A stretch of 64,000 bases of DNA, taken from positions 1 to 64,000 of the forward strand of contig CAVZTX010000011.1 in NCBI GenBank assembly GCA_963778375.1, written 5' to 3'. The DNA is from CAVZTX01 sp963778375 (lineage in GTDB: Bacteria > Chloroflexota > Ktedonobacteria > Ktedonobacterales > Ktedonobacteraceae). Every line of letters begins with the position of its first letter. The first letter of the stretch is position 1. The position numbers were made by a program, and so were the translations under genes. Shown here piece by piece: positions 43,773 through 52,646 of the stretch. The notes below the pieces were generated by a model. It saw only the letters and a list, made by a program, of their open reading frames with translations. It had not been told where the DNA came from and made no database searches.

Positions 43773-44819
43773 GTGAACGCAGTAATCTACCACTCCTATG
43801 ACGATATTCGCATAGAAAACGGGCCTATACCATCCATTTCGGACTCCGAATTGCTTGTGCGGGTGCATGGCTGCGGATTGTGTGGATCAGACATTCTCAA
43901 GATTGTGCAGCAGGCTCCGCCACCTGTAGTGCTGGGGCACGAGCTGACCGGCACAATTGTCGAGCGCGGAAGGGATGTCACGAACTTTGAACCTGGGCAA
44001 CGCGTTATTGTGGCCCATCATGTGCCATGCAGCGAGTGCCATTACTGCCAACGGGGTAACTATTCGATGTGTGCCGCGTTCAGAACCTCCAATATTGATC
44101 CCTGCGGTTTCGCCGAGTACATCCGTGTATCTGCTCAGCACGTGCAGCAAACGACACTGCCCCTGCCAGATACGCTTAGTCCGGAGCAAGGCTCGTTCAC
44201 GGAACCTCTGGCATGCTGCGTTCGCGCTGTCAGACGCACACCATTGCATGAAGGCGATACCGTCGTTGTCATAGGCCTTGGTTCTATCGGACTACTCATG
44301 CTGCAAGCTGTAAAGGCAATGGGAATGGCCGCGAGTCTCAATCTTCAGGTCTTTGGTGTAGATTTGCTGTCCGAGCGGATCCAACTTGCACACCGGCTTG
44401 GCGCAGATCAAGCATTTCTTGCTCCTTCCGATGAGCAGGGACTTCGCACAATGCTCGCTCAATATACAGAAGGTCGTGGTGCCGATGCCATCATTCTCAC
44501 CACGCCTGGGACGCGCCCATTTTTGCAGGCCGTAGCAAGCATGTGCAAAGGAGGTACTCTCAATATTTTCGCAGCACACACGGGTGAAGTGCCCTTGTCC
44601 CTTGAAACTATTTACAAGCAGGAGCTTAGTATAATCAGTAGCTATTCTTCATCGCCGCGAGACCTGCGCATCGCCCGTGATTTGCTCGCCAGTCGCGAGG
44701 TATGGGTTGATGGACTTGTCAGCCATCGCCTACCGTTAGAGCATTTTCACGAGGGAGTTGCGCTGATGAGAGAACGTGCGGCCTTGAAGGTATATTTTCA
44801 AATTGCAGGAGAGTGTTAA
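43773..44819 (+). CDS. Zinc-dependent dehydrogenase (threonine/sorbitol dehydrogenase-like)
   Basis: About 348 residues if the GTG at 43773 (NAVIYHSYDDIRIE) is the start; an upstream ATG at 43680 would add 31 unlikely residues. Catalytic zinc: CGLCGSD and GHELTG. Structural zinc: the full set CSECHYCQRGNYSMC. NAD fold: VVVIGLGSIGLLML. It is an MDR enzyme of the threonine, sorbitol or galactitol dehydrogenase type. Its stop overlaps the next start by one or two bases, an operon with the lipoamide dehydrogenase gene. Confidence 0.82.
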   Translation: MNAVIYHSYDDIRIENGPIPSISDSELLVRVHGCGLCGSDILKIVQQAPPPVVLGHELTGTIVERGRDVTNFEPGQRVIVAHHVPCSECHYCQRGNYSMCAAFRTSNIDPCGFAEYIRVSAQHVQQTTLPLPDTLSPEQGSFTEPLACCVRAVRRTPLHEGDTVVVIGLGSIGLLMLQAVKAMGMAASLNLQVFGVDLLSERIQLAHRLGADQAFLAPSDEQGLRTMLAQYTEGRGADAIILTTPGTRPFLQAVASMCKGGTLNIFAAHTGEVPLSLETIYKQELSIISSYSSSPRDLRIARDLLASREVWVDGLVSHRLPLEHFHEGVALMRERAALKVYFQIAGEC

Positions 44820-44820
44820 C

Positions 44821-46247
44821 ATGGCAAGTACACAATATGATGTAGCAGTTATTGGTTCCGGCCCGGGTGGCTATGTGGCAGCAATTCGTGCTGCTCAACT
44901 GGGTGCAAAGGTCGCCATCGTCGAGATGCAGTATCTCGGCGGCACCTGTCTGAACGTGGGCTGCATTCCCTCTAAGGCGATGCTGCACATTGCCGAGGTC
45001 ATGCATACACTTGAGTCGGTGGACGAACTCGGCATCCATCTGCCCCAGGCCCCTACATTCGATATGAGCCAGGCGGTTATCTATAAGGACAAAGTGGTCA
45101 AGCGCATGACCAATGGCGTTGGTGTGCTCATGAAGGGCAATCATATCGATGTTTTCGACGGACTTGGTACCGTTGATGCCTCGCACACCATCACCGTCTC
45201 AAAAAACGATGGGTCGCAAGAGCAATTCAGCGCGGATAAGATCATCCTGGCTACCGGCTCGGTGCCACTCATGCCTCCATTCCCGGTATCGATGGCAACA
45301 ATGTGATCAACAGTGATACCTGCTGGAATCTCCCTAAAACGCCTGAAAGCATCATCTGCGTCGGTGGAGGCGTGATTGGGATTGAGCTGGCCTGCATGTT
45401 TAACGCGCTCGGTTCGCAAGTCACAATTGTGGAGATGCTGCCCAATATTCTCGCACCCGTTGATGAAGAAGTTCGCCGCCTCCTGGTACGCATACTCAGT
45501 AAGCGCGGTATCAACATCGTTACAGGCGCAAAAGTCGAATCCATCGCCGACGAAGACAACGTGAAAAAAGTAAAGGCCAGCACGGAGAAAGGCGAACAGA
45601 GCTTCAGCAGCGAATATGTGTTGATGGCAGTCAGCCGCAGGGCCAACACCAGCGGCCTGGAGCATCTGATGGAGCAGGGACTCGATAACGACCGGGGACG
45701 TGTGCGCGTCAACGAAAAGATGGAGACCAATCTTCCTGGCATCTACGCTATCGGCGACCTGGTACATGGTGCTGGACTGGCCCACGTGGCTTCAATGGAG
45801 GGTGAGGTTGCCTCTGACAACGCAATGGGCCACGAGGCAACAATGGATTACAACGTTGTGCCCAACCCCATCTATACCTTCCCCGAAATCGCATTCGTCG
45901 GACTGACCGAAGCACAAGCCAAAGAGCAACATCCCGAAGTACGCGTCGAGCGCTTCCCCTGGGCAGCCAACGGCAAAGCAGTTTCCATGAATGAGACCGA
46001 GGGCTTTACCAAGGTGATTATCGGCAAGTACAACGAAATACTTGGAGCACACATTATCGGCCCAGACGCTACAAATCTCATCAGTGAAATTTCCGTAGCC
46101 ATGCGCGGAGAGCTGACCGCCGACGAGATCATTGAGACCATTCATCCACACCCAACCCTAAGTGAAGGTATGCGCGAGGCCATGCTGGCTGTGGAGGGAC
46201 GACCTGTCCATATTCCGCCGAAGCAGTCTCTAGCGAGGACGAGATAA
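44821..46247 (+). pseudogene. lpdA: Dihydrolipoyl dehydrogenase, frameshifted
   Basis: The E3 flavoprotein of 2-oxo-acid dehydrogenase and glycine-cleavage complexes. The first frame has GSGPGGYVAAIRAAQLGAKV and the redox pair CLNVGC, then ILATGSVPLMPPFP. The second frame continues INSDTCWNLPKTPES, the NAD site GGGVIGIEL, AIGDLVHGAGLAHVA and the active HPHPTLSE (His-Glu pair). They join near 45282-45286, where one C seems missing from a C-run (CCATTCCCGG). A full protein would be about 475 residues, the normal length. Every motif is kept, so an error in the read is more likely than real loss of this central enzyme. Confidence 0.88.
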
Positions 46248-46396
46248 TCAAGCTAATAGTATTGGCTTGATGTAAAAGAAAACTTACCCACCTTGCCGAA
46301 TGATAGCGTCTCTTCTAAGAATACAGAAAAGTGCATTTGTAAAAGACAAATTGCACCGTAAAAACACAACAGTATAATTAGAAGGGATACTTACTC

Positions 46397-46633
46397 ATGG
46401 CAACTACAGTAAATTCGGCCACCAATACAGCCCAGGCTGCGCAAGACACATACTTCCGCGTTACCGACCAGGTACCGGGCGCTCTATGGTATTGGGGAGC
46501 TGTCGCATCTATTGTCGCCTCGGCAACATTGTTCCTGGTTGGCAAACGCGATTGGAGCATTTTCGTAGGCCAATGGCCGCCTACCTTCCTGCTCTTCGGA
46601 TTATTCCACAAGCTGCTGGGTTCAGGACGCTAA
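46397..46633 (+). CDS. Small two-helix membrane protein
   Basis: A 78-residue protein with two hydrophobic stretches (ALWYWGAVASIVASATLFLVG and WPPTFLLFGLFHKLLG). The soluble N-terminus is Thr/Ala/Asn-rich. Related small proteins occur next to stress and PRC-barrel genes in Chloroflexota and Cyanobacteria. I do not know a function. The 150 bases before it show no other feature. Confidence 0.65.
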   Translation: MATTVNSATNTAQAAQDTYFRVTDQVPGALWYWGAVASIVASATLFLVGKRDWSIFVGQWPPTFLLFGLFHKLLGSGR

Positions 46634-46791
46634 GCCGATACATCGGTCTCTATGGACTTTCTTCGTAGGTCCGACAACAACCGGCTTAAATACGCCTGAA
46701 GAGAACGATAGTGGCCCTTTTATCTCCTGGTATTGTATACTTTGAGAAAGGGGTCACTATTTTATTTATATTTTTTTCAGGAGCATGTATC

Positions 46792-47295
46792 ATGGCTACG
46801 AAAATCAACACAGGTGTTAGAAGATGGTCACAATTGCGTGGGATCGACGTGATGATCCCCAGCGAAGGAAAGAAAGCTGGGGTAGTGGACGACTTTTATT
46901 TCGATGCAGAGTCAAACGAGGTCTATGCATTACGCGTAAAAATTGGTCTGGCAGGTTACCGGGGATTGACTTCGAACGCAATCAGCACCATTGAGCAGGA
47001 TAAGGTCACAATTGTCAATCCACAAATGTTAATCGACGAGCGACATGATGGTCGGCTACCAGTCTTGCAACTGGGTAATAGTTTACCTTCCTACAAAGTT
47101 ATGAGCGAGAGCGGTAAGCTCGTAGGCACAGTTGGCAACATACTGCTTGCAGTCGATCCACCCATAGCGCTACATATTGCTGGATTTGAACTTACCGGAG
47201 GCCGACGCAACTCAACCTTCTCCGCCCACGAAATTACCCGCTACGAAGAAGGCGTGATTACGATCCTTGACCAGGTAGCGAAGAAACTTTCATAA
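46792..47295 (+). CDS. PRC-barrel domain protein
   Basis: About 167 residues. The ATG at 46792 has CAGGAG 9 bases before it; the longer frame from 46711 would add a hydrophobic leader with no such site. The N-terminal half (MIPSEGKKAGVVDDFYFDAE, VYALRVKIGLAGYRG) is a PRC barrel, and SGKLVGTVGNILLAVDPP begins a second one. PRC barrels occur in RNA processing (RimM), photosynthetic reaction centres and stress proteins. No partner is identified here. Confidence 0.75.
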   Translation: MATKINTGVRRWSQLRGIDVMIPSEGKKAGVVDDFYFDAESNEVYALRVKIGLAGYRGLTSNAISTIEQDKVTIVNPQMLIDERHDGRLPVLQLGNSLPSYKVMSESGKLVGTVGNILLAVDPPIALHIAGFELTGGRRNSTFSAHEITRYEEGVITILDQVAKKLS

Positions 47296-47348
47296 GAATT
47301 GAGAAGTACGATGAGGGCTCAGGGGAAGGTTTTTGAAAGGTATCCATC

Positions 47349-48137
47349 ATGCCCATAGGGGCTGAGGCGGTACTGTTATTGAAACTGCTCCTCACACCGA
47401 CGCTGCTTGGATTGGTAAGTCTGGCTGGTCGCCGCTGGGGACCAGTGTTCAGCGGCTGGATCATTGGACTTCCTCTGACGTCGGGACCAGTCTCGCTATT
47501 TCTAGCGCTCGATCATGGAACGGCTTTTGCCTCTCGCGCTGCACAAGGCTCGTTGCTCGGGCTGCTATCGCTGGCTGCTTTTTGCTTGACCTATAGCTGG
47601 CTCTCGGTTCATAGTGATTGGCTGATCAGCATACCCACGGGTTGGGTAGCATTCTTTACATCAACATTTGCATTAGAATTCGTCTCGCTACCCCTGCTCC
47701 TATCTTTTATAGTAGTGGTGGGTTGTTTCCTTCTCGTTCTCAAGCTATTGCCTGAAAGTCAAAGTCTGGGCACTGTGACGAAACCCCCTCGCTGGGAGAC
47801 GCCGTTGCGAATGCTCGTCGCAACGGCCTTCGTAATTGTTCTGACTGGAGCTGCTAGTATTTTAGGACCCAAATTGAGCGGCTTGCTTACGACATTTCCA
47901 GTATTCGCCACCATCTTGGCCGTCTTTACACACCATTTCCACGGGGCAAATGCTGCTCGTCTCCTGCTACGCGGCTTGATTAGAGGAGCATTTTCCTTCG
48001 CAGTCTTTTTCCTGGTTATCGCCGGACTAATCGATCGTTTGGGGATCGTGCCCACCTTTGCCTTGGCAACGCTGGCCGCTCTAACCATGCACGGAACATC
48101 ACTGTATTTGATGAGGAGGAAGAGCGCTTTTCAGTGA
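47349..48137 (+). CDS. Multi-pass membrane protein
   Basis: A 262-residue integral membrane protein with about eight hydrophobic helices, among them LLKLLLTPTLLGLVSLAG, GSLLGLLSLAAFCLTY, LEFVSLPLLLSFIVVVGCFL and GAFSFAVFFLVIAGLI. A GPKLSGLLTTFPVFATILAVF repeat-like segment mirrors the GPVFSGWIIGLPLTSGPVSL segment near the N-terminus, so the protein may be an internal duplication. The family is not recognised; a small transporter is possible. Confidence 0.65.
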   Translation: MPIGAEAVLLLKLLLTPTLLGLVSLAGRRWGPVFSGWIIGLPLTSGPVSLFLALDHGTAFASRAAQGSLLGLLSLAAFCLTYSWLSVHSDWLISIPTGWVAFFTSTFALEFVSLPLLLSFIVVVGCFLLVLKLLPESQSLGTVTKPPRWETPLRMLVATAFVIVLTGAASILGPKLSGLLTTFPVFATILAVFTHHFHGANAARLLLRGLIRGAFSFAVFFLVIAGLIDRLGIVPTFALATLAALTMHGTSLYLMRRKSAFQ

Positions 48138-48260
48138 TGAAAGCTATGGCAGCTTATGGGGATATGCAAGGGACATTGAATGTGCGGTCGACAATGATTG
48201 CAATTGGATGGCAGTTTTCCCTGTTTTATGTCTTTTCTGTCGCTAGCAGAGATGAACAAT

Positions 48261-48301
48261 TCATGGCAGAATTGTAGCAGGAAGACAATTTTCTGCCATG
48301 A
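48261..48301 (+). promoter_or_regulatory. Hairpin touching the phzF ribosome binding site
   Basis: TCATGGCAGAATTGT at 48261 pairs with ACAATTTTCTGCCATGA at 48285-48301 with a small bulge. The last paired base is the first A of AGGAG, the ribosome binding site of the next gene. It could be a terminator-like insulator or could affect translation. Confidence 0.45.
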
Positions 48302-48313
48302 GGAGTTGAATGT

Positions 48314-49102
48314 ATGGGACTTAATATTGTACAGGTAGATGCATTTACCGCCACCCCGTTTGCGGGCAATCCAGCAGCGGTCTGTATCCTCTCGGAACCC
48401 CGAGACGACCACTGGATGCAAAATGTCGCTATGGAAATGAATCTTGCCGAGACTGCATTTCTTGTTCGGCAGGACGATGGTTTCAACCTGCGCTGGTTTA
48501 CTCCCGCCGTCGAAGTTGATCTCTGTGGGCACGCTACCCTTGCTAGCGCACATGTCCTATGGGAAACGGGTCATCTCTCGCCGGACGAGCAGGCACGCTT
48601 CCACACGCGTAGCGGCTTGCTGCTAGCTGAACGCAAGGGAGAGTGGATCGAAATGGATTTTCCTGCCACGCCGGCACATGCTGCAAGTGCACCGGATGGT
48701 CTGCTGGAAGCGTTAGGCGTGAGCGCTGTCTATGTGGGCAAAAATCGGTTCGATTACCTTGTAGAGGTGGAGTCAGAGGAGACTGTGCGAGGCATACGGC
48801 CTAATTTCTCTCAGCTCTTAGAGGTAGAGGCTCGCGGTATCATCGTTACCAGTAGAGCCAACACGCGGGATTACGATTTCGTCTCGCGGTTCTTTGCCCC
48901 ACGAGTAGGCGTAAATGAAGACCCAGTCACAGGTTCTGCGCATTGCTGCCTCACTCCCTACTGGTGTAGCAAATTTGGAAAGAACGAACTCGTTGGCTAT
49001 CAAGCTTCACCACGTGGTGGAGTGGTACGAGTACGCCTGGGCGGAGATCGCGTCTATCTTAGTGGGCAGGCCGTGACCGTCTTACGCGCGGAATTGGTGT
49101 AA
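48314..49102 (+). CDS. PhzF-family epimerase/isomerase-like protein
   Basis: A 262-residue protein of the PhzF/diaminopimelate-epimerase fold. It starts IVQVDAFTATPFAGNPAAVC with the characteristic Gly-Asn-Pro. MNLAETAFLV has the conserved catalytic Glu, FTPAVEVDLCGHATLASAHV is the second conserved box, and DPVTGSAHCCLTPYW the third. PhzF makes phenazines in pseudomonads, but most members are of unknown function, and no phenazine genes are present here. AGGAG is 8 bases before the ATG, right after a hairpin. Confidence 0.87.
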   Translation: MGLNIVQVDAFTATPFAGNPAAVCILSEPRDDHWMQNVAMEMNLAETAFLVRQDDGFNLRWFTPAVEVDLCGHATLASAHVLWETGHLSPDEQARFHTRSGLLLAERKGEWIEMDFPATPAHAASAPDGLLEALGVSAVYVGKNRFDYLVEVESEETVRGIRPNFSQLLEVEARGIIVTSRANTRDYDFVSRFFAPRVGVNEDPVTGSAHCCLTPYWCSKFGKNELVGYQASPRGGVVRVRLGGDRVYLSGQAVTVLRAELV

Positions 49103-49149
49103 TATGGCCTCAAGAAAACGAAAATTTTTCTGTAAGGAAGAATAAAAGT

Positions 49150-49341
49150 ATGCAGACTTCTATAGAAGATACGTACACTCACCTGATTACGCTGCTTGAT
49201 GAGCATGGGGCACACTACCGGTTGATTGAGCATGAGCCAGAGGGACGTACAGAACTTGTAAGTGCGATGCGCGGGAATACATTGTCCCAGGCAGCAAAGT
49301 GCATCGTGCTGATGGTTAAAATTGGCAAGCAGACCCATTGA
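49150..49341 (+). pseudogene. YbaK/ProX-type aminoacyl-tRNA deacylase, N-terminal half (split gene)
   Basis: The frame starts at an ATG after AAGGAAG and reads YTHLITLLDEHGAHYRLIEH and EPEGRTELVSAMRG, then AAKCIVLMVKIGK, all typical for the start of YbaK/prolyl-tRNA-synthetase-associated editing proteins. It breaks off after VKIGK with a stop five codons later. The missing second half, starting with the same VKIGK, lies 1.25 kb to the right at 50581. These enzymes hydrolyse wrongly charged tRNAs such as Cys- or Ala-tRNA-Pro. Confidence 0.75.
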
Positions 49342-49458
49342 ACGGCACTGGTACGACTTTCTAAAATTCCAGTGGCATGAGCTATTTAACCGCAAGAAGA
49401 GCGAACACCTCACTGTATGCCAGTGCCTAGCCGCGAACTTTTGTGACGTGCAGAATAG

Positions 49459-50172
49459 TTAGCAAGCTACATCATAATCTACCTTTGTATGGGCAGGCAG
49501 GTATTGCATGAGATAGCTCGGTCCGCCGGTAAACTGATGTCCAGTACAATAGGTCTGCGCTTGTTTCGCGGTCGTGAACGACGTAGCACCCCACGATGGC
49601 CAGTTATTTTGCCAACCGCCGGTAATGGTTTTCCATTGCGTTGTCGTGCTATAGACCCCCACGATTGTCGCACCATTGGCCACCAAAGCGTCATACTCAC
49701 CCTGTAAGCTGTTCTGATTCTGGACTACGTCAGTATTCCACGTGTTGCTCGTTTCAACGTCGAGCCACCAGGTCGCACTGGAAACCCTAACGCTCTGTGC
49801 CGCGTTGAGCGCATAGAGACCAGCATTGTACCCATAGTTATAAGCCAAGCAGTTATTGTCTCCTGGGGCACACACTTTTGGGGAGGTGGGGTTAATGTGG
49901 GTTGACTGATTATACCAACCGGTATTCACATACAAACTCAAGTTCACAAAATGACTGGCTTCATTGGCGATGCATGGACTAGTTGAGTAGCCTTGACCAT
50001 CTGTCACCCCAACGATGCCAAAGGTGACGCTCGGTACGCTCGTATTGCAGTTGGGCCAACTAATATCAACACCTGTCGTACCTGAACTATAAGGACCTTT
50101 CGCCGCAGCTATTCCTGTGGTCAATAAGAGCGCCATCAAGGCTCCTGCGAAACTGAGCACCACTTTTTTCAA
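49459..50172 (-). CDS. Secreted GH25-like/DUF1906-type protein
   Basis: The start is a TTG at 50172 with AAGGAG 8 bases before it, giving KKVVLSFAGALMALLLTTG, a clean signal peptide with an AAA cleavage site. The mature protein of about 210 residues begins GVDISWPNCN, the G-x-D-x-S-W entry of GH25-like lysozyme barrels, followed by GIVGVTDGQG, ATWWLDVETSNTW (Asp-x-Glu pair), GATIVGVYSTTTQW and YLPAHTKVDYDVAC. This is the layout of muramidase-like cell-wall hydrolases of the GH25 clan. It lies, in opposite orientation, inside the DNA that splits the ybaK-type gene. Confidence 0.75.
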   Translation of the reverse strand: MKKVVLSFAGALMALLLTTGIAAAKGPYSSGTTGVDISWPNCNTSVPSVTFGIVGVTDGQGYSTSPCIANEASHFVNLSLYVNTGWYNQSTHINPTSPKVCAPGDNNCLAYNYGYNAGLYALNAAQSVRVSSATWWLDVETSNTWNTDVVQNQNSLQGEYDALVANGATIVGVYSTTTQWKTITGGWQNNWPSWGATSFTTAKQAQTYCTGHQFTGGPSYLMQYLPAHTKVDYDVAC

Positions 50173-50580
50173 ATCTTTCTCTCCTTCGCGGAATGGATGC
50201 TTGACTGCTTGCATGCGACACGAGTTCTGGCGGTTTCCCTGCCGCACCATTGTGTACCCTCATCTTGCGTTTATGAGTACATATTATCATGAAATGTCAA
50301 CGGGACGGCAAGTCGGTGGGTTTCATACAGTGCAATCGCTGTGGGTACGTTGAAGCATATCTCCAGACCGATGTGACGGCCGATCGGTCGCTTTCGGCGC
50401 TAGCTGATAAGCCACAGAAGTTTTTTTATGGAGTGGATGGAGATTTTTGGATGTTAGGAGCGCGGCTTTCACGTCACAAAGCATGCCGAATGAAAAAATG
50501 AGGAGTGCCATTCCACACTCTCGAAATTTTTTATCCTACCTCTTCAAAGGTCAAAAAAATCACTCCTTTGTGCGTGGATA

Positions 50581-50931
50581 GTGAAAATTGGTAAGAAGAT
50601 CACCAAATATATTTTGGCGGTTGTTCCAGGTAATGCCAAGGTTGATCTACAAGCCGTCAAGGCACTAATGAAGGGTACGTATGTAGCGTTTGCCTCATCC
50701 GACATCGCAGAACGGCTTGCAGGCAGCGTTGCAGGCACAATTCTGCCGTTTTCCTTCAATCCAGAGCTGGAACTGGTCGTAGACCCTTCGCTGCTCAAAA
50801 GCGATGAACTGTTCTTTAATGCAGCACGCCTGGATCGCTCGCTTGCCTTGAAGACAAGTGACTATGTTGCGCTGGCAAAACCACGCTTGGGACGCATTGC
50901 GGGCAGTGAAGACAGAAACGCTACGCTGTAA
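50581..50931 (+). pseudogene. YbaK/ProX-type aminoacyl-tRNA deacylase, C-terminal half (split gene)
   Basis: The frame begins GTG AAA ATT, reading VKIGKKITKYILAVVPG, then ALMKGTYVAFASSDIAERLAG and GTILPFSFNPELELVVDPSL. This is the second half of the YbaK-type fold and follows on from the N-terminal half that ends with VKIGK at about 49335. There is no ribosome binding site at the GTG. The 3' end overlaps the convergent DUF202 gene by 11 bases. Confidence 0.75.
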
Positions 50932-51346
50932 GCAGCAAATAGACCGCCAACAGAATACCGATCAAACTTGCCAAAACCGTCAATAGGATGGCGAAATGGG
51001 TATGGGGATGAAATTGTTCCGCGTCAATGGAGCGACGATTGTGTAGGAAATTCAGCAGCGCTACGATCATCATGATGACGCCCAGGACTGTAAGAGCAAT
51101 GCCAAAAATTGAGGAGAGGTGAACAGGGATAATCTCTGTGTTGGTTTTGATGCCCAGTTCTCGTAGCACTAATCCAAAGCGTTCGACTACGAAACCAAAG
51201 GCAATCGTTGCCACGCCAGTACGTATCCAGGCCAGAAATGTGCGTTCATTGGCAAGATGATCGGTAACCCTTTTGCTTGTGCTGATCGGTTTGGCATATT
51301 CATCCTGTGCATCTAGTCGTTTGGCAATTTCCTCTTTCTGAGTCAT
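50921..51346 (-). CDS. DUF202 (YidH-family) membrane protein
   Basis: A 141-residue protein. DHLANERTFLAWIRTGVATIAFGFVVER is the hallmark of DUF202. Three membrane helices follow (residues 37-55, 76-98 and 117-139). An N-terminal soluble tail of about 28 residues is charged. Function unknown, widespread in bacteria. It overlaps the end of the split deacylase gene on the other strand and lies 18 bases after the DUF983 gene, likely one operon. Confidence 0.87.
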   Translation of the reverse strand: MTQKEEIAKRLDAQDEYAKPISTSKRVTDHLANERTFLAWIRTGVATIAFGFVVERFGLVLRELGIKTNTEIIPVHLSSIFGIALTVLGVIMMIVALLNFLHNRRSIDAEQFHPHTHFAILLTVLASLIGILLAVYLLLTA

Positions 51347-51364
51347 AGTAAAATCCTCTCCGAA

Positions 51365-51736
51365 CTATTGCTCCAATTCTGGGGGATTGAGCCAGTAAGC
51401 TATACCTATCCACAGTGACTTGGTGTGGCGAAAGAAGATAAATGGCAAGATAATTGGTATCGGGACGAGCGCGATTACGAGTGGGATAAACGGAACACCT
51501 GGATTCAAGGCTGCCCAGACGGAGAAGGGAATAACGATGGCAGTGGTGATGAGTTCGCTCACGATCAAGTTGATAGCTATGGCTCCCGTATAAAAGCCTT
51601 CTTCGCGTTCAAAGACAAGACTGCAAACGGGACAGCGCTCGTACGAGGTGAATCGTCGAAGGAATATTTTGCCCTTACCACACCTAGGGCAACGTAGCCG
51701 TAGCGAGCGCCTCAAGATAAGCCAAAATCGTTTCAT
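51365..51736 (-). CDS. DUF983-family membrane protein
   Basis: About 123 residues from the ATG at 51736, which has GAAGGAG before it; the longer frame to 51778 lacks such a site. The N-terminus has a zinc ribbon, CPRCGKGKIFLRRFTSYERCPVC with four Cys, a DUF983 signature. LVFEREEGFYTGAIAINLIV leads into two membrane helices and the end FRHTKSLWIGIAYW. Family members are linked to cytochrome oxidase assembly in proteobacteria; here the function is unknown. Confidence 0.85.
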   Translation of the reverse strand: MKRFWLILRRSLRLRCPRCGKGKIFLRRFTSYERCPVCSLVFEREEGFYTGAIAINLIVSELITTAIVIPFSVWAALNPGVPFIPLVIALVPIPIILPFIFFRHTKSLWIGIAYWLNPPELEQ

Positions 51737-51882
51737 CGTAAGACTCCTTCTCGTTCCTGGAAGCAATGTCTCCGTCACATTTTCCCTATCCTATATGAAG
51801 TATACCGCACTCATGCATAGAGAAGAGTTTCTTGAAAGTCCTCTGTGCTATAATCTCCTCATACATGCAAGGAGATCATATC

Positions 51883-52539
51883 ATGCCATCTCAATCCAAA
51901 ACAGCCGAGAAGATATTGGCACGCCACAAAGGCCTGCGCAACCAACTGCAAGCAGGTGAGGAACCACTTTTTAGTGTTCCTGCAATCTGGGATGCTGGAC
52001 AGAGTCAGCGCAGCATGCCTTGCGATGTGGTATTGACGAATCAGCGGCTGTTTGGCTATGTCTTTGTAAGCTTCCCACGTGAGCGTCTCTTCCTCGATGC
52101 ACTTCAACTGAATAGCATCAAGGCTGTCTCTTTGCGTCATAAAACCTATGAGCCAATTTTTCGTGAACTACTGGTGAGTGAGGGTCAACGTAAAGTCTAT
52201 ATTCGCGCGCCTCGTCAGAAGATTGAGAGCTTGTATGAGGCAGTAAGAACGGCGATTGCGCAATACGCCCCTTCAGCACAAGTAGCTATTGAAGATGAAT
52301 CCGTTAGTAGTTCTCCTCAGACCTCTCCTTCTCCGGTCTATGGTCGTCAGGAGATTCGTACTTCTTTTGAGCGCTCACCGTTGGCGATAATATTACTCTT
52401 TGTGGGTGGGTTGTTGTTAGAAATCCTGGGTGCCGTTGTGTGGGCAGTCACCCAAAGCACACAAACAGGATTACCACCGATTATCGCGGGATTGGCTGCG
52501 GTGATTACGGCTATTCTCCTGAGAAGATCAAGAGGGTAA
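51883..52539 (+). CDS. PH-like domain membrane protein
   Basis: About 218 residues from the ATG at 51883, which has AAGGAG 9 bases before it. A perfect -10 box TATAAT lies at 51849 but without a good -35. The first 120 residues have EEPLFSVPAIWDAGQSQRSM, PCDVVLTNQRLFGYVFVS and ALQLNSIKAVSLRH, a bacterial PH-like (YokE/bPH) fold. The C-terminal 50 residues hold two membrane helices. Function unknown. Confidence 0.65.
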   Translation: MPSQSKTAEKILARHKGLRNQLQAGEEPLFSVPAIWDAGQSQRSMPCDVVLTNQRLFGYVFVSFPRERLFLDALQLNSIKAVSLRHKTYEPIFRELLVSEGQRKVYIRAPRQKIESLYEAVRTAIAQYAPSAQVAIEDESVSSSPQTSPSPVYGRQEIRTSFERSPLAIILLFVGGLLLEILGAVVWAVTQSTQTGLPPIIAGLAAVITAILLRRSRG

Positions 52540-52558
52540 TTCTCTGATCCACTGATAA

Positions 52559-52630
52559 TTAGCTCACATGGACGGTACAAACAGCACAAGTGGGACAACC
52601 GACACAAGTGTCACAATCGCAACTGCTCAC
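52559..52630 (-). other. Cys-rich micro-ORF after the membrane-anchored protein gene
   Basis: A GTG at 52630 opens a 23-codon frame reading VSSCDCDTCVGCPTCAVCTV and HVS: six Cys with C-x-C then C-x2-C spacing. The frame itself continues left to a stop, giving KYPLGA before it. No clear ribosome binding site. It could be a micro-peptide, a lost tail of the gene in front, or chance. The SCDC motif recurs in the 67-residue RiPP-like peptide at 43251-43454. Confidence 0.25.
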
Positions 52631-52646
52631 CGCTCCCAGCGGATAC

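Noticed and set aside
45141..46151. Several open frames of 89-214 codons antisense to lpdA
   Set aside because: They mirror the lpdA coding sequence and show no motif of their own.
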